From Cepaea nemoralis (taxonomy: Eukaryota; Mollusca; Gastropoda; Stylommatophora; Helicidae), in NCBI GenBank assembly GCA_014155875.1, contig JACEFZ010028117.1:121001-185000 (forward strand): a stretch of DNA of 64,000 bases, written 5' to 3'. The notes beneath the pieces are model-generated. The model searched no databases and was not told the DNA's origin. It saw only the letters and a list, made by a program, of their open reading frames with translations. Made by a program: the position numbers and the translations under genes. Below, one piece after another: positions 54,625-64,000 of the stretch; position 1 is the first letter of the stretch, and the number at the start of each line of letters is the position of its first letter.

Positions 54625-55680
54625 CTATGTTAACTAATTCAATTATGTTAACCAACTCGGTTATGTTAACTAAACCAACTCAGCTGTTACGTTAACCCAC
54701 CCAGTAATGTTAACCCACTCAGCTATTACATTAACCCACTCAGCTGTAATGTGTCATGGACCTAGGTCTGGTCATGGGTCCGTTCAGTACAGACAGCCTA
54801 CAGCTTCACGCAGTCCGACGTGAAGATGAGAAGATTGAGAATCATGCCTTGCATGAAAACAGCGAGATGGGTTGCTGAGCAGGGGACAATGTTTCCTGCA
54901 GGCAATCAGTTGGGCTTAGCCACCGTCGAGTTGAGACGTGGTTCTTGGCTCCGTAGCACAACCACAAAATGTGCCCCTACATCTGTGGTTAGGATGTATA
55001 GTTATTGTTGTGAAGTTATTGTGGACTCAGGTATCGTATAAAAGTGGTGTAGATGACATTGTGTATTGTTAAATGCCTGGAGTCAAAAAGGTGTAAATTT
55101 GAATCGTGTCATGTTGTTCGATCGAGTTGCGTTGAGTTAGCTTAAATAGTTAGCTGTTGTGAATTCTGAAGTATCGGTGCTCATAGAACATTTATGACAT
55201 GACATACCAAAGAAACATATATGTGTACGAGCGCTGCAACTAAAATCACAAGTCCTAATCATCGATGCATATTTGTGGACCTGCCCCAGCATATATCCCA
55301 TAATGTCGCTGGCACATTTTGTGGCCGTGCTACGGAGCCAAGAACCACGTCTCAACTCAATAGTGGCTAAGCCCAACTGATTGCCTGCAGGAGACTTCCT
55401 CTGCTCAGCGACCCGCCTCGCTATTTTCATACAAAGCTTGATTCTCAATCTTTTCATCTTCACGTCGAACTGCGTGAAGCTGTAGCCCGTCTGTACCAAG
55501 TGGCCCATGACCTGACCTAGGTCCATGCCAAATGTTAACCCACTCAGTTATGTTTACCAACTCAGTTATGTTAACCCATTCACCTGTTATGTTAACCCAC
55601 TCAGCTGTAATGTTAACCTATTCAGTTATGTTAACCCACTGTGTTGCTGTATTAACCCTCTCAGTTATGTTAACCCATTT
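54625..55680. repeat. ~21-bp minisatellite split by a foldback transposon
   Basis: Units like ATGTTAACCCACTCAGCTGTT occur at 54625-54751 and 55531-55680. The two parts are one array into which the element at 54752-55530 inserted. Confidence 0.85.
54752..55530. mobile_element. Foldback DNA transposon with ~220-bp inverted repeats
   Basis: The ends TGTCATGGACCTAGGT and ACCTAGGTCCATGCCA begin arms of about 220 bp (to about 54976 and from about 55312). Arms share ACAGCTTCACGCAGT, GACGTGAAGATGA and GGCAATCAGTTGGGCTTAG. The flanks AATG (54748-54751 and 55531-55534) act as a 4-bp duplication. A 4-bp duplication with long inverted repeats fits groups such as Sola1, but no transposase is present to decide. 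Confidence 0.85.
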
Positions 55681-55915
55681 CACTCGATCACCAGTATCGT
55701 GGATCAGCTCAGTGTTCCTGTCTCGTCCATGCCATGTGGCCAAGCCGTCCAGATATTTTCCTCTCGGTCTTCCTCTTGGTCTGTTCCCTTCGATCTTGCC
55801 ATTTGTCACTAAGTTCTCCAATCCATTTCTTCTCATAACATGTCCAAAAAATTTTGACTGTCTACATCTAATTTTTCTAACCAATTTACAATTTTCATTT
55901 GTCTCCTGTAGTACA
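55676..55915 (-). pseudogene. Non-LTR RT C-terminal fragment
   Basis: The minus strand reads MVRKIRCRQSKFFGHVMRRN, GLENLVTNGKIEGNRPRGRP, RGKYLDGLATWHGRDRNTEL and IHDTGDRVKW. It is one of the best preserved copies of this LINE tail. Confidence 0.85.
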
Positions 55916-56284
55916 CGTCCAGATGCGGAAACCTTTTATGAATCTGTGATGTGACAGGGCCAACACATGTTGTAGGTCTGAATGCATGGAGGAGAAGGTG
56001 GCCTGTCTTTCCCTCACGCAGCCAGATGATGAACACAGGTGTCAAACACTTGTCCAACCGCGCTCGTGTCATTTTCAGTGTTGCTTCCTATTAACTACGT
56101 TGAGCCTGCTCATTCTGCCCCAGATAGGTATTATTATTTAACTCCTATAGGTTGGTCCATACATTCATTATTGTAAAGTGACAATTCTCTGTGGCAGAAA
56201 GAGTTAAATATAGGCAACTGTGAAGCTGCCCATGAACATATGGTGTGTTGTTTGATATCCATGAGTCAAACCAGATTATCTACT

Positions 56285-58525
56285 CTGTTTGTGGCAACTA
56301 ACCATTTCCCACATATCTAACCTGTTTGTGGCAACTAACAATTTCCCAGACATCTACCTTGTTTGTCACAACTATTTCTGTTACTCAGAATCTATCGTTT
56401 GTGGCAACCAACCATCTCCCACATATCTAACCTGTTTGTGGCAACTAACCATCTCCCACATATCTACCCTGTTTGTGGCAACTGACCATCTCCCACATAT
56501 CTACCCTGTTTGTGGCAACTGACCATCTCCCACATATCTACCCTGTTTGTGGCAACTAACCATCTCCCACATATCTAACCCTGTTTGTGGCAACTGAACA
56601 TCTCCCACATATCTACCCTGTTTGTGGCAACTGACCATCTCCCACATATCTACCCTGTTTGTGGCAACTGACCATCTCCCACATATCTATCCTGTTTGTG
56701 GCAACTAACCATTTCCCAGATATCTACCGTTTGTGACAACTAACCATTTCCCAGATATCTAACCTGTTTGTGGCAACTAACCATTTCCCAGATATCTAAC
56801 CATTTGTGGCAACTAACAATTTCCCACATATCTAACCTGTTTGTGGCAACTAACCATTTCCCAGATATCTAACCTGTTTGTGGCAACTAACAATTTCCCA
56901 GATATCTAACCTGTTTGTGGCAACTAACAATTTCCCACATATCTAACCTGTTTGTGGCAACTAACAATTTCCCACATATCTACCATTTGTGGCAACTAAC
57001 CATCTCCCAAATATCTACCCTGTTTGTGGCAACTGACCATCTCCCACATATCTACCCTGTTTGTGGCAACTGACCATCTCCCACATATCTACCCTGTTTT
57101 TGGCAACTAACCATCTCCCAGATATCTACCCTGTTTGTGGCAACTAACCATTTCCCAGATATCTACCATTTGTGGCAACTAACCATCTCCTAGATATCTA
57201 ACCTGTTTGTGGCAACTAACAATTTCCCAGACATCTACCTTGTTTGTCACAACTATTTCTGTTACTCAGAATCTATCATTTGTGGCAACCAACCATCTCC
57301 AACATATCTAACCTGTTTGTGGCAACTAACCATCTCCCACATATCTACCCTGTTTGTGGCAACTGACCATCTCCCACATATCTACCCTGTTTGTGGCAAC
57401 TGACCATCTCCCACATATCTACCCTGTTTGTGGCAACTAACCATCTCCCACATATCTACCCTGTTTGTGGCAACTGACCATCTCCCACATATCTACCCTG
57501 TTTGTGGCAACTGACCATCTCCCACATATCTACCCTGTTTGTGGCAACTGACCATCTCCCACATATCTATCCTGTTTGTGGCAACTAACCATTTCCCAGA
57601 TATCTACCGTTTGTGACAACTAACCATTTCCCAGATATCTAACCTGTTTGTGGCAACTAACCATTTCCCAGATATCAACCATTTGTGGCAACTAACCATT
57701 TCCCGGATATCTACCGTTTGTGGCAACTAACCATTTCCCAGATATCTAACCTGTTTGTGGCAACTAACCATTTCCCAGATATCAACCGTTTGTGGCAACT
57801 AACCATTTCCCAGATATCTAACCTGTTTGTGGCAACTAACCATTTCCCAGATATCTACCATTTGTGGCAACTAACCATCTCCCACATATCTACCCTGTTT
57901 GTGGCAACTGACCATCTCCCACATATCTACCCTGTTTGTGGCAACTGACCATCTCCCACATATCTACCCTGTTTTTGGCAACTAACCATCTCCCAGATAT
58001 CTACCCTGTTTGTGACAACTAACCATTTCCCAGATATCTACCATTTGTGGCAACTAACCATCTCCTAGATATCTATCCTGTTTGTGGCAACTAACCATTT
58101 CCGAGATATCTACCCTGTTTGTGGCAACTAACCATTTCCCAGATATCTACTCTGTATGTGGCAACTAACCATCTCCCAGATATCTACCCTGTTTGTCACA
58201 ACTATTTCTATTACTCAGAATCTACCGTTTGTGGCAACCAACCATCTCCCACATATCTAACCTGTTTGTGGCAACTAACCATATCTATCACCCAGATATC
58301 TACCCTCTTTGTGGCGACTAATCATTTCTATTGCCCAGATATCTACCCTGTTTGTGGCAACTAACCATTTCTATTACCCAGATATCAACCTTGTTTGTGG
58401 CAAGAAACCATTTCCCAGATATCTACCCTGCTTGTGGCAACTAACCATTTCCCAGATATCCACCCTGGTTGTGGCAACTAACCATTTCCCAGATATCTAC
58501 CCTGCTTGTGGCAACTAACCATTAA
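56285..58525. repeat. 37-bp minisatellite, about 60 copies, with higher-order repeats
   Basis: The unit reads TTTGTGGCAACTAACCATTT, CCCAGATATCTAACCTG, with variants CTCCCACA and ACTGACC and shorter units lacking CTG. A distinctive variant block (GTTTGTCACAACTATTTCTG) occurs at 56361, 57242 and 58191, marking blocks of about 0.88 and 0.95 kb. Confidence 0.96.
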
Positions 58526-58619
58526 CCTGTAAAGGATATGCAACTAACTAAGAAGAATCATTTCTCATGCAGGAGCATTACAGTAGTTGAAAGAGAGCTT
58601 ATAATGTTGAGAGCATGAT

Positions 58620-58965
58620 CGAAGAAGGATTCAACTTACTGTGCTCGCTAAGTGAAGGAAAGACTGACCACTCAGTCTCCAATGCACTCAGGTCTACAGA
58701 ATGTGAAGGCCGTATCACATCCCAAACCCAGAGCAGATTCCTGCTTCGTAATATGTTTCCTGGCCACAATGAAATTGCAGGGGATCGGCAGGGGTTCTGG
58801 AAGAATCTCAAAACTGAGAGGGAAGACAAGGAGAACTTTCAATCAGATGGCACTGGGAACGATTAGTAGTATGACTCTTCACTGGCTGTTGAACGAGGGG
58901 ATGGAGCACATATGGAAATGTCCTGAGTGCAGTGATGTCAGTTCTTAGCTCAACACAACTCCTGG
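58620..58965 (+). repeat. Interspersed repeat, R4 3' half joined to another family
   Basis: The left part (TAAGTGAAGGAAAGACTGAC, ATGCACTCAGGTCTACAGAA) matches in reverse complement 55930-56050. The right part ends like R4: TTCACTGGCTGTTGAACGAG, CACATATGGAAATGTCCTGA, TTCTTAGCTCAACAC. Confidence 0.65.
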
Positions 58966-59076
58966 CCACAATCTTTCCCCAGCTTCCATCTTGTTTGTAG
59001 TAACCGACCATTCCCCATGCCTACCCAATTTGTAGTCATCATCTATTATTCTAAGTGTGCAGTAATTTAAATTCCC

Positions 59077-59734
59077 TGAAATTGAGGTAATCAAGATAGC
59101 AAAAGAGAAATTACTAAATACCAGCAATGGTACACAACCTATGGTGCTATTGACAGATGCAAAATCAGTACTTGAGGCGCTCCTGTCTGGGAAATTGCCA
59201 GTACTAAGGACACTACTTTCTGAACTTAGCAGTCAGCATAAGGTCACCATACAGTGGATACCATCCCACTGTGGAGTACCCGGAAATGACAGAGCTGATC
59301 AATTGGCTAAGGAAGGAGCCAAAGAAAAACATCCCGATGTGCCCGTTATATACCACCAACAGAAAAGAATGATCAAATCAGTCAGAAAACCACCAAAACC
59401 TGCTCAGGATGTCTACCACGTTATGGACAGACCAGAACAAGTAATTATTCTGAGAACAGGACACAATAGATTACGCAACCACATGTATACAAAATTCAAG
59501 ATTGGTGAAACAGCCATGTGCACATGTGGATTGGCGTCGCAGACAGCAGAGCACATATTCCAAGACTGCCCAAAATATAACATATCTAGGCAAACCTTCT
59601 GGCCTAGAGAGACAACAGTGGAAGATAAACTCTATGGACCACTGTGTGAACTGAAAAAGACAGTTCAATTCATACAAGAGACAGCACTGCAGCTATAGAC
59701 ATATTTCAAGCGAACGAAAGAAGAAGAAGAAGAA
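59077..59734 (+). mobile_element. RNase H LINE (type N1), 5'-truncated, 13-bp target duplication
   Basis: The insertion is bounded by AATTTAAATTCCC at 59064-59076 and 59735-59747, with a (GAA)4 tail. It keeps one open frame to the stop: RNase H part ([42 protein letters not shown]) and the C-terminal knuckle ([36 protein letters not shown]). RNase H removes RNA from the RNA-DNA hybrid during retrotransposition in intact relatives. The catalytic D of LLTDAK and the late HCGVPGNDRAD motif are present. Confidence 0.95.
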
Positions 59735-59760
59735 AATTTAAATTCCCCTAGTTCTACCTT

Positions 59761-59960
59761 CAGAGATGTTGTAGCTCTGTGGCTAGCATGCTTGCCTGCC
59801 AGCCTCATAGTCATGTGTTCAAATCCCTCCTGAAAGAAAGCTTTCAACAACAAAAAACTGACCCAGACTTCCAGGTTGAATGAGCCTAAAATGGGGGGCC
59901 AGGATCTTCCTTGAGAAGGTGGACAGTCTATATCTCTTTACATGGCAAAGTACTTGATCA
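59761..59960 (+). mobile_element. tRNA-derived SINE, another family
   Basis: AGCTCTGTGGCTAGCATGC looks like an A box and GTGTTCAAATCCC like a B box. The body has CTGACCCAGACTTCCAGGTT, similar to 54090-54140. Confidence 0.55.
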
Positions 59961-59964
59961 CATT

Positions 59965-60075
59965 CAGTAACTGAGTTGAGCTAAGAACTGACATCACTGT
60001 ACTCAGGATTATTCCCACTCACGCTTCGTCCCCTCGTTCAACAGCCAGTGAAGAGTCATACTACTAATTGTTCTT
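59965..60075 (-). repeat. Interspersed repeat R4, 3' end
   Basis: It contains GAGCTAAGAACTGACATCAC, CGTCCCCTCGTTCAACAGCC and AGTGAAGAGTC in antisense. Confidence 0.7.
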
Positions 60076-60284
60076 ATTCAGTAATGTTAACCTTCAATCC
60101 TAGTTTCAGGAAAACTTCTCTCCTGTCATGTTATTCTACCTATTCATCTACATAATCATACTTTGAGATCATCGATCTTACTCTCCCACTGTTTATTCAT
60201 TGTGCATGTTCTAGCACATCTCCGTAATGCAGAGTATACGTAACACCTGATCACTCTTTTGTAACTGAGTTGTTTAAATTTGAG

Positions 60285-60690
60285 AAGCTGTTTCATGTTA
60301 TGGATGTGAAACATGGACAATAAGCAACCAAGTTGAAAAACATCTAATGGCAGTGGAAATGGAGAAAAATGCAACAAAAATACTATTGACCGTCGGGAAA
60401 ACTAATAAGCAAGTTCTACAAGATTCAAATGAAAACAGTAAATTGATTTCAGAAATGTGGCATATACAGTCAAGAGTTTTTGGGCACATTAAGAGGAGAA
60501 ATAAATTGGAAAACTTAGTGACAACTGGCAAAGACTGATAGGAAGGCATAGAGATAAGGGGAAGGGGAAGGGGAAGGCATAGAAGGGGAAGGCATAGAGA
60601 TAAATACACGGATGGTCTGGCCATATGGCATAAGCCAGATAAGAACACGGACAATGCTTGAGTTCAAAGCGAGCGTAAGCAAGAAAAGTC
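60285..60690 (+). pseudogene. Non-LTR RT C-terminal fragment
   Basis: Frame-shifted pieces read CYGCETWTISNQVEKHLMAV-like, KTNKQVLQDSNENSKLISEM, SRVFGHIKRRNKLENLVTTG and DGLAIWHKPDKNTD-like. An AAGGGG-rich run (60555-60600) is a local duplication. Confidence 0.72.
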
Positions 60691-60889
60691 ATCGTATTAT
60701 TAAAATTTACTTAGAATCTGCAATGCTATGTTCTTTCGACCCCTTAATGACCGGGTTATATTCTATTGTCTTTCCAAGAGATGAAAAATGCCAGTAGCAG
60801 TTTTTATACATCCAGCTGGTTTCTGACAGGGCTTTGAGCTTCAAGCAACTCACTCCATCGAACCAACCTACCCCTGGCTATCCACTATC

Positions 60890-61275
60890 TGGCTATGTGT
60901 GGGTGGGCAGGGAAATGTGTGTGTGGATGGAAAGATGTGTGGGTATGGGTGGTTGATGTGTGAGTGGCTGAGGGATGTGTGTGTGTTGGTGCGGGATGTG
61001 CGTGTGTGAGGGGTATGTGTGTGTGTGGTTGGAGGGTGTGTGTGTGGGTGGAGCATGTGTGTGTGGGTGAGCTTGAGTGGTTTGGGGTATGTGTGAGTGG
61101 GTGGAAAGATGCGTGTGGGTGGGTGAGGGATGTGTGGGTGGGTGAGGGATGTGTGGGTGGGTGGGTGCAAGATGTCTGGGTTGGTGGTGGGATCTGTGAG
61201 TGGGTGGAGGGATGTGTGGGTAATGTGTGAGTAGGTGAGGGATGTGTGTGTGGGTTGGTGCGGGAGGGGGGATGT
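60890..61275. repeat. GT-rich minisatellite
   Basis: Irregular units of the form GATGTGTGGGTGGGTGAGG fill about 385 bp. The plus strand is nearly free of C. Confidence 0.9.
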
Positions 61276-61344
61276 GTCACATAACATGAGAATATGCATT
61301 GTTTATGCTTACAACATTCATTTGAGAATTTTTTTTTTTCCCTA

Positions 61345-61470
61345 TGTGAATGCATCATGCACTGTTGATGAATGAAAGATGAGCGATTGGAAGGGCCGAA
61401 TGTAAGCCGCCCTATGCGCCCAATTTGTTACCCTATGAAAATAAAGATCAATTCAATTCAATATCCCATG
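61345..61470 (+). repeat. Probable LINE 3' end with ATTCA-type tail
   Basis: GAATGCATCATGCACTG, GGAAGGGCCGAATGTAAG and AAATAAAGATCAATTCAATT end the element. It is shared with 43125-43235 in antisense. Confidence 0.6.
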
Positions 61471-61474
61471 CAAC

Positions 61475-62600
61475 TCCATCCATGCTGTGCCCAAATTGTT
61501 CATTTCTGTCTCTACTGTTTTCCCCCGTGTATTTGAGATTTCCCTCTGTTTCCTTTGTTTTGTGGATTCCAGACAAATACCTTCCTTGTTACACTATTCT
61601 CAGGTTTTCTCAATGTCTATCCTATCCATTGACACACATTGAGAAAACATGAAGATAATACTACTAAATGTTCTCTTGTCTGCAAAGAACAGGGTGAACG
61701 AAATAGTGGGGGACCAAATACACATGGGGAAGAGAATTAGAGATTAATACTGGGAGAACTTGGAGAAATCTGCAGGAGACAGTAACAGATAGAAGGGCTT
61801 GATGTGGGCTGGGTGAAGACCTATGACCCCATGGAGGATTAAGAGCAGAAGATGTCCTTCTAGTGCCAGCATCTTCACCTATTAATTCATTGGTGTTTAT
61901 TTATTTTACCTACATCTAAAATATTTGTAGTTAATTACCTTATATTCCCTCCACATGTGCCTAGTATAAAACAATATGTATTATAACATATAGTAATACT
62001 GTAATTACATAAAATCTGCAATGGTAATGTGTTAACAAATAGTTATATAATTTCACAAGGTATTATACATAGTTTATTGTCTCATAAAACAGTATTTACA
62101 TTAAAAATCTCACCACCTCTCTCTGCTGCTGTCTTGCCCACAATATTCTACACACACATATATGTACATCCACTCCATATAAATATACAAGAACTCAAGG
62201 ACCACAAAATTGCAAATCATGAATGAGAAATCTCTGGACACACGTCACAAACATTGGCAAATGAACAGTTAGCAGGTGGGTTCATTTGTGTATGTACTTC
62301 ACAGAGATTAAAAAAAACAATGGTATAAATAAGCTTTTTTTTGGTGGCCTCTCGACATTCTCTGAGGCTGATTGGAGTGACTAAGAGGTTACAACATCAA
62401 CCTCTGACTTGTGCAGATCTGTTCAAGGGATGGACTGTATAGTTATTTTTGTTGTTGTTGTTAGAAAATAAGTGAACAGGACAGTAAACAAACAGGATAT
62501 GACACACCACATCTGGCCTTGAATGTAAGTTTAGGCTCCCCACAAACTTGTGCTGAAAGGAAAATGTGGATTAGGAAAGAGGCATCACCCACATGGGGCT
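61475..62600. other. No recognisable feature
   Basis: AT-rich sequence; no gene, RNA or bounded repeat identified. Confidence 0.4.
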
Positions 62601-62609
62601 AGACAATAG

Positions 62610-62832
62610 ACAGATCGGTAGATTCCCTCCTTGACCCTAGGGTAGCGGGTCAGATGTCTAGCCTTCTCAGACAAGGGCAAGAAACTTGGAGGACTCTTGG
62701 GCACGCTGCACAGGTTAAAAATCCCTCAGCAGTTGAAACTCAAACACAGCAGGCCAAACAGGCTGCTGGCCAGACTCACTCCCTAAATTTGAAAAAAAAA
62801 AAAAAAAAAAAAAAAAAACACACACACACCCG
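62610..62832 (+). mobile_element. SINE-like element with A-rich tail
   Basis: It has GGTCAGATGTCTAGCCTTCT (similar to 2905-2930) and ends in an A30 run followed by CACACACAC. This is typical of a retroposed short element, but the family is unclear. Confidence 0.45.
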
Positions 62833-62834
62833 TT

Positions 62835-64000
62835 TCATTCTGGGGTACATTCAAATTTGCATTCTTGCAATGCTATGAAGTTCATGTGCTGTGCTGAGAT
62901 TCTCCATGAGTGATCAACGGGAGGAGACTGAAGCCCGTATGGAGATACCTGTATGCAGTGATCTGATATTTTAACTAAAAAAACAATAAAACAAAAAAAA
63001 AAAACAGTTCATTTGGTCCTGCTGCAAGTACTGAAGCAAAAAGTGTAAATACATTTTTCCAGTGGCAGCCTCTTTATCAAAGCCAGTATATTTACATTCT
63101 GAATATATTATGATGTAATCCAGCATCATATGGGATATAATGTATTCCTCCAAAATAATATTTACTGTGTCAAAACCACACTACTGAAAATACTATACAT
63201 TTTATTTGTGTTGCAGGCAAATTATTCCACCTTGAAATGCTATATTTTCTTAGACAACAGATTACCACGTAGAGTTGGCAATGAAGTTCATTCAAAATAA
63301 TTGCACAATTCTTTAATTACAAGAGCAAAAAAAAAACAAAACAATTTATATCACACTTTGGTTATAGCAATTCTTCATACAGATAGTAGATAGTCAGCAC
63401 CCATATTTTACACACCCCATGATGTGGAGTAGCTCAGATCTGAATCTCTTGGGTGCCTACTGTGATGGACCCTTACTGGTGACACAGTTTGTGCATGTGT
63501 TGAGATTCTCCTATCGTAATCTATGGGAGCACTTATGAAGTAGCCATGTGCAGTGTATGTGTTTCTTTACAAACCAAAGACATACAATATTTTCCTCTTC
63601 TTAAAGTGCCTGGTTTGTTTCAGACATCAGTGATCATGACACTCCAATCCTCTCTGTCATTTGATACTCTGATGCAGTTGGTGTTGCTTATACCATTATT
63701 TGTTGCTCTGCTTTTCACATACATCTTTCTCTATCTGCTTCTACCTAGATTTCCCCACATAAGGCTCATTTCTCTAATTCACCTCTTCTGCTGTTGTCCC
63801 AGAAAACCTGTTTTCCCATGCATCTCTTTTCATTCTATGACCAAAAATGCTGTTTGCCTCTTTCTTAGTAGTTATATATAATGTTATGATTTCATTTTGT
63901 AGGCCTGAGAGCCAGGAGGCAATAGGTGGTCAGTCTTTCCCTCACTTTGGGAAGCAATGAGCCCAGGCGTGGGACCCATAGTCAGACCGTACTCATATTG
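62835..64000. other. Repeat debris to the window end
   Basis: 63720-63800 resembles 53690-53790 in reverse complement, and 63900-63990 resembles 55930-56050. No gene is recognised. Confidence 0.4.

Overview
The window is nuclear DNA from a metazoan. The mix of elements suggests a mollusc, most likely a marine gastropod: RNase H-bearing non-LTR retrotransposons, several tRNA-headed SINE families, Tigger and hAT remnants, and many minisatellites. The organism is inferred from this content and not proven. Only one cellular gene is recognisable. It is ribophorin I (RPN1), a subunit of the ER oligosaccharyltransferase, on the minus strand from about 20137 down past the left edge. Ten coding exons with canonical GT/AG borders and consistent phases can be traced. 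The last exon or exons (about 65 codons) lie outside the window. Exon 1 holds a one-base frameshift at a C4 run (19964-19967) that looks like an assembly error.

Region by region. 1-1000 holds two non-LTR reverse transcriptase tails. 1075-20137 is RPN1; its introns hold several unrelated minisatellites, SINEs, LINE fragments and a hAT element. 20138-20551 is the RPN1 upstream region. 20552-21180 is a solo LTR with a 5-bp target duplication, followed by a (TC)51 tract. 21.8-28.0 kb is a graveyard of LINEs, including a 2.2-kb 5'-truncated copy with a 14-bp target duplication and a (GAA)n tail. 28.5-29.2 kb is a 0.64-kb near-perfect palindrome.

29766-39317 is a 9.5-kb array of a 42-bp (14-codon) unit. 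Its minus strand reads as repeats of a motif from the C-terminal region of an RNase H-type LINE, and the rest of that LINE's zinc-knuckle end is still joined to the array at 29616-29765. The middle of the array (about 30757-36305) is full of systematic deletions and is probably poorly polished consensus.

39.3-64 kb has no recognisable cellular gene. It carries a hAT MITE, SINEs, LINE tails, a deleted Tigger transposon nested in a foldback element, a 0.56-kb GAA-rich purine tract, a foldback transposon inserted cleanly into a small minisatellite, a 2.2-kb 37-bp minisatellite with higher-order structure, and a well-bounded RNase H LINE copy.

The elements interact. Most bounded retro-insertions here end in GAA repeats, several SINEs are nested in older elements, and local tandem duplication seems unusually active. 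All calls were made by reading the sequence; no database search was run.
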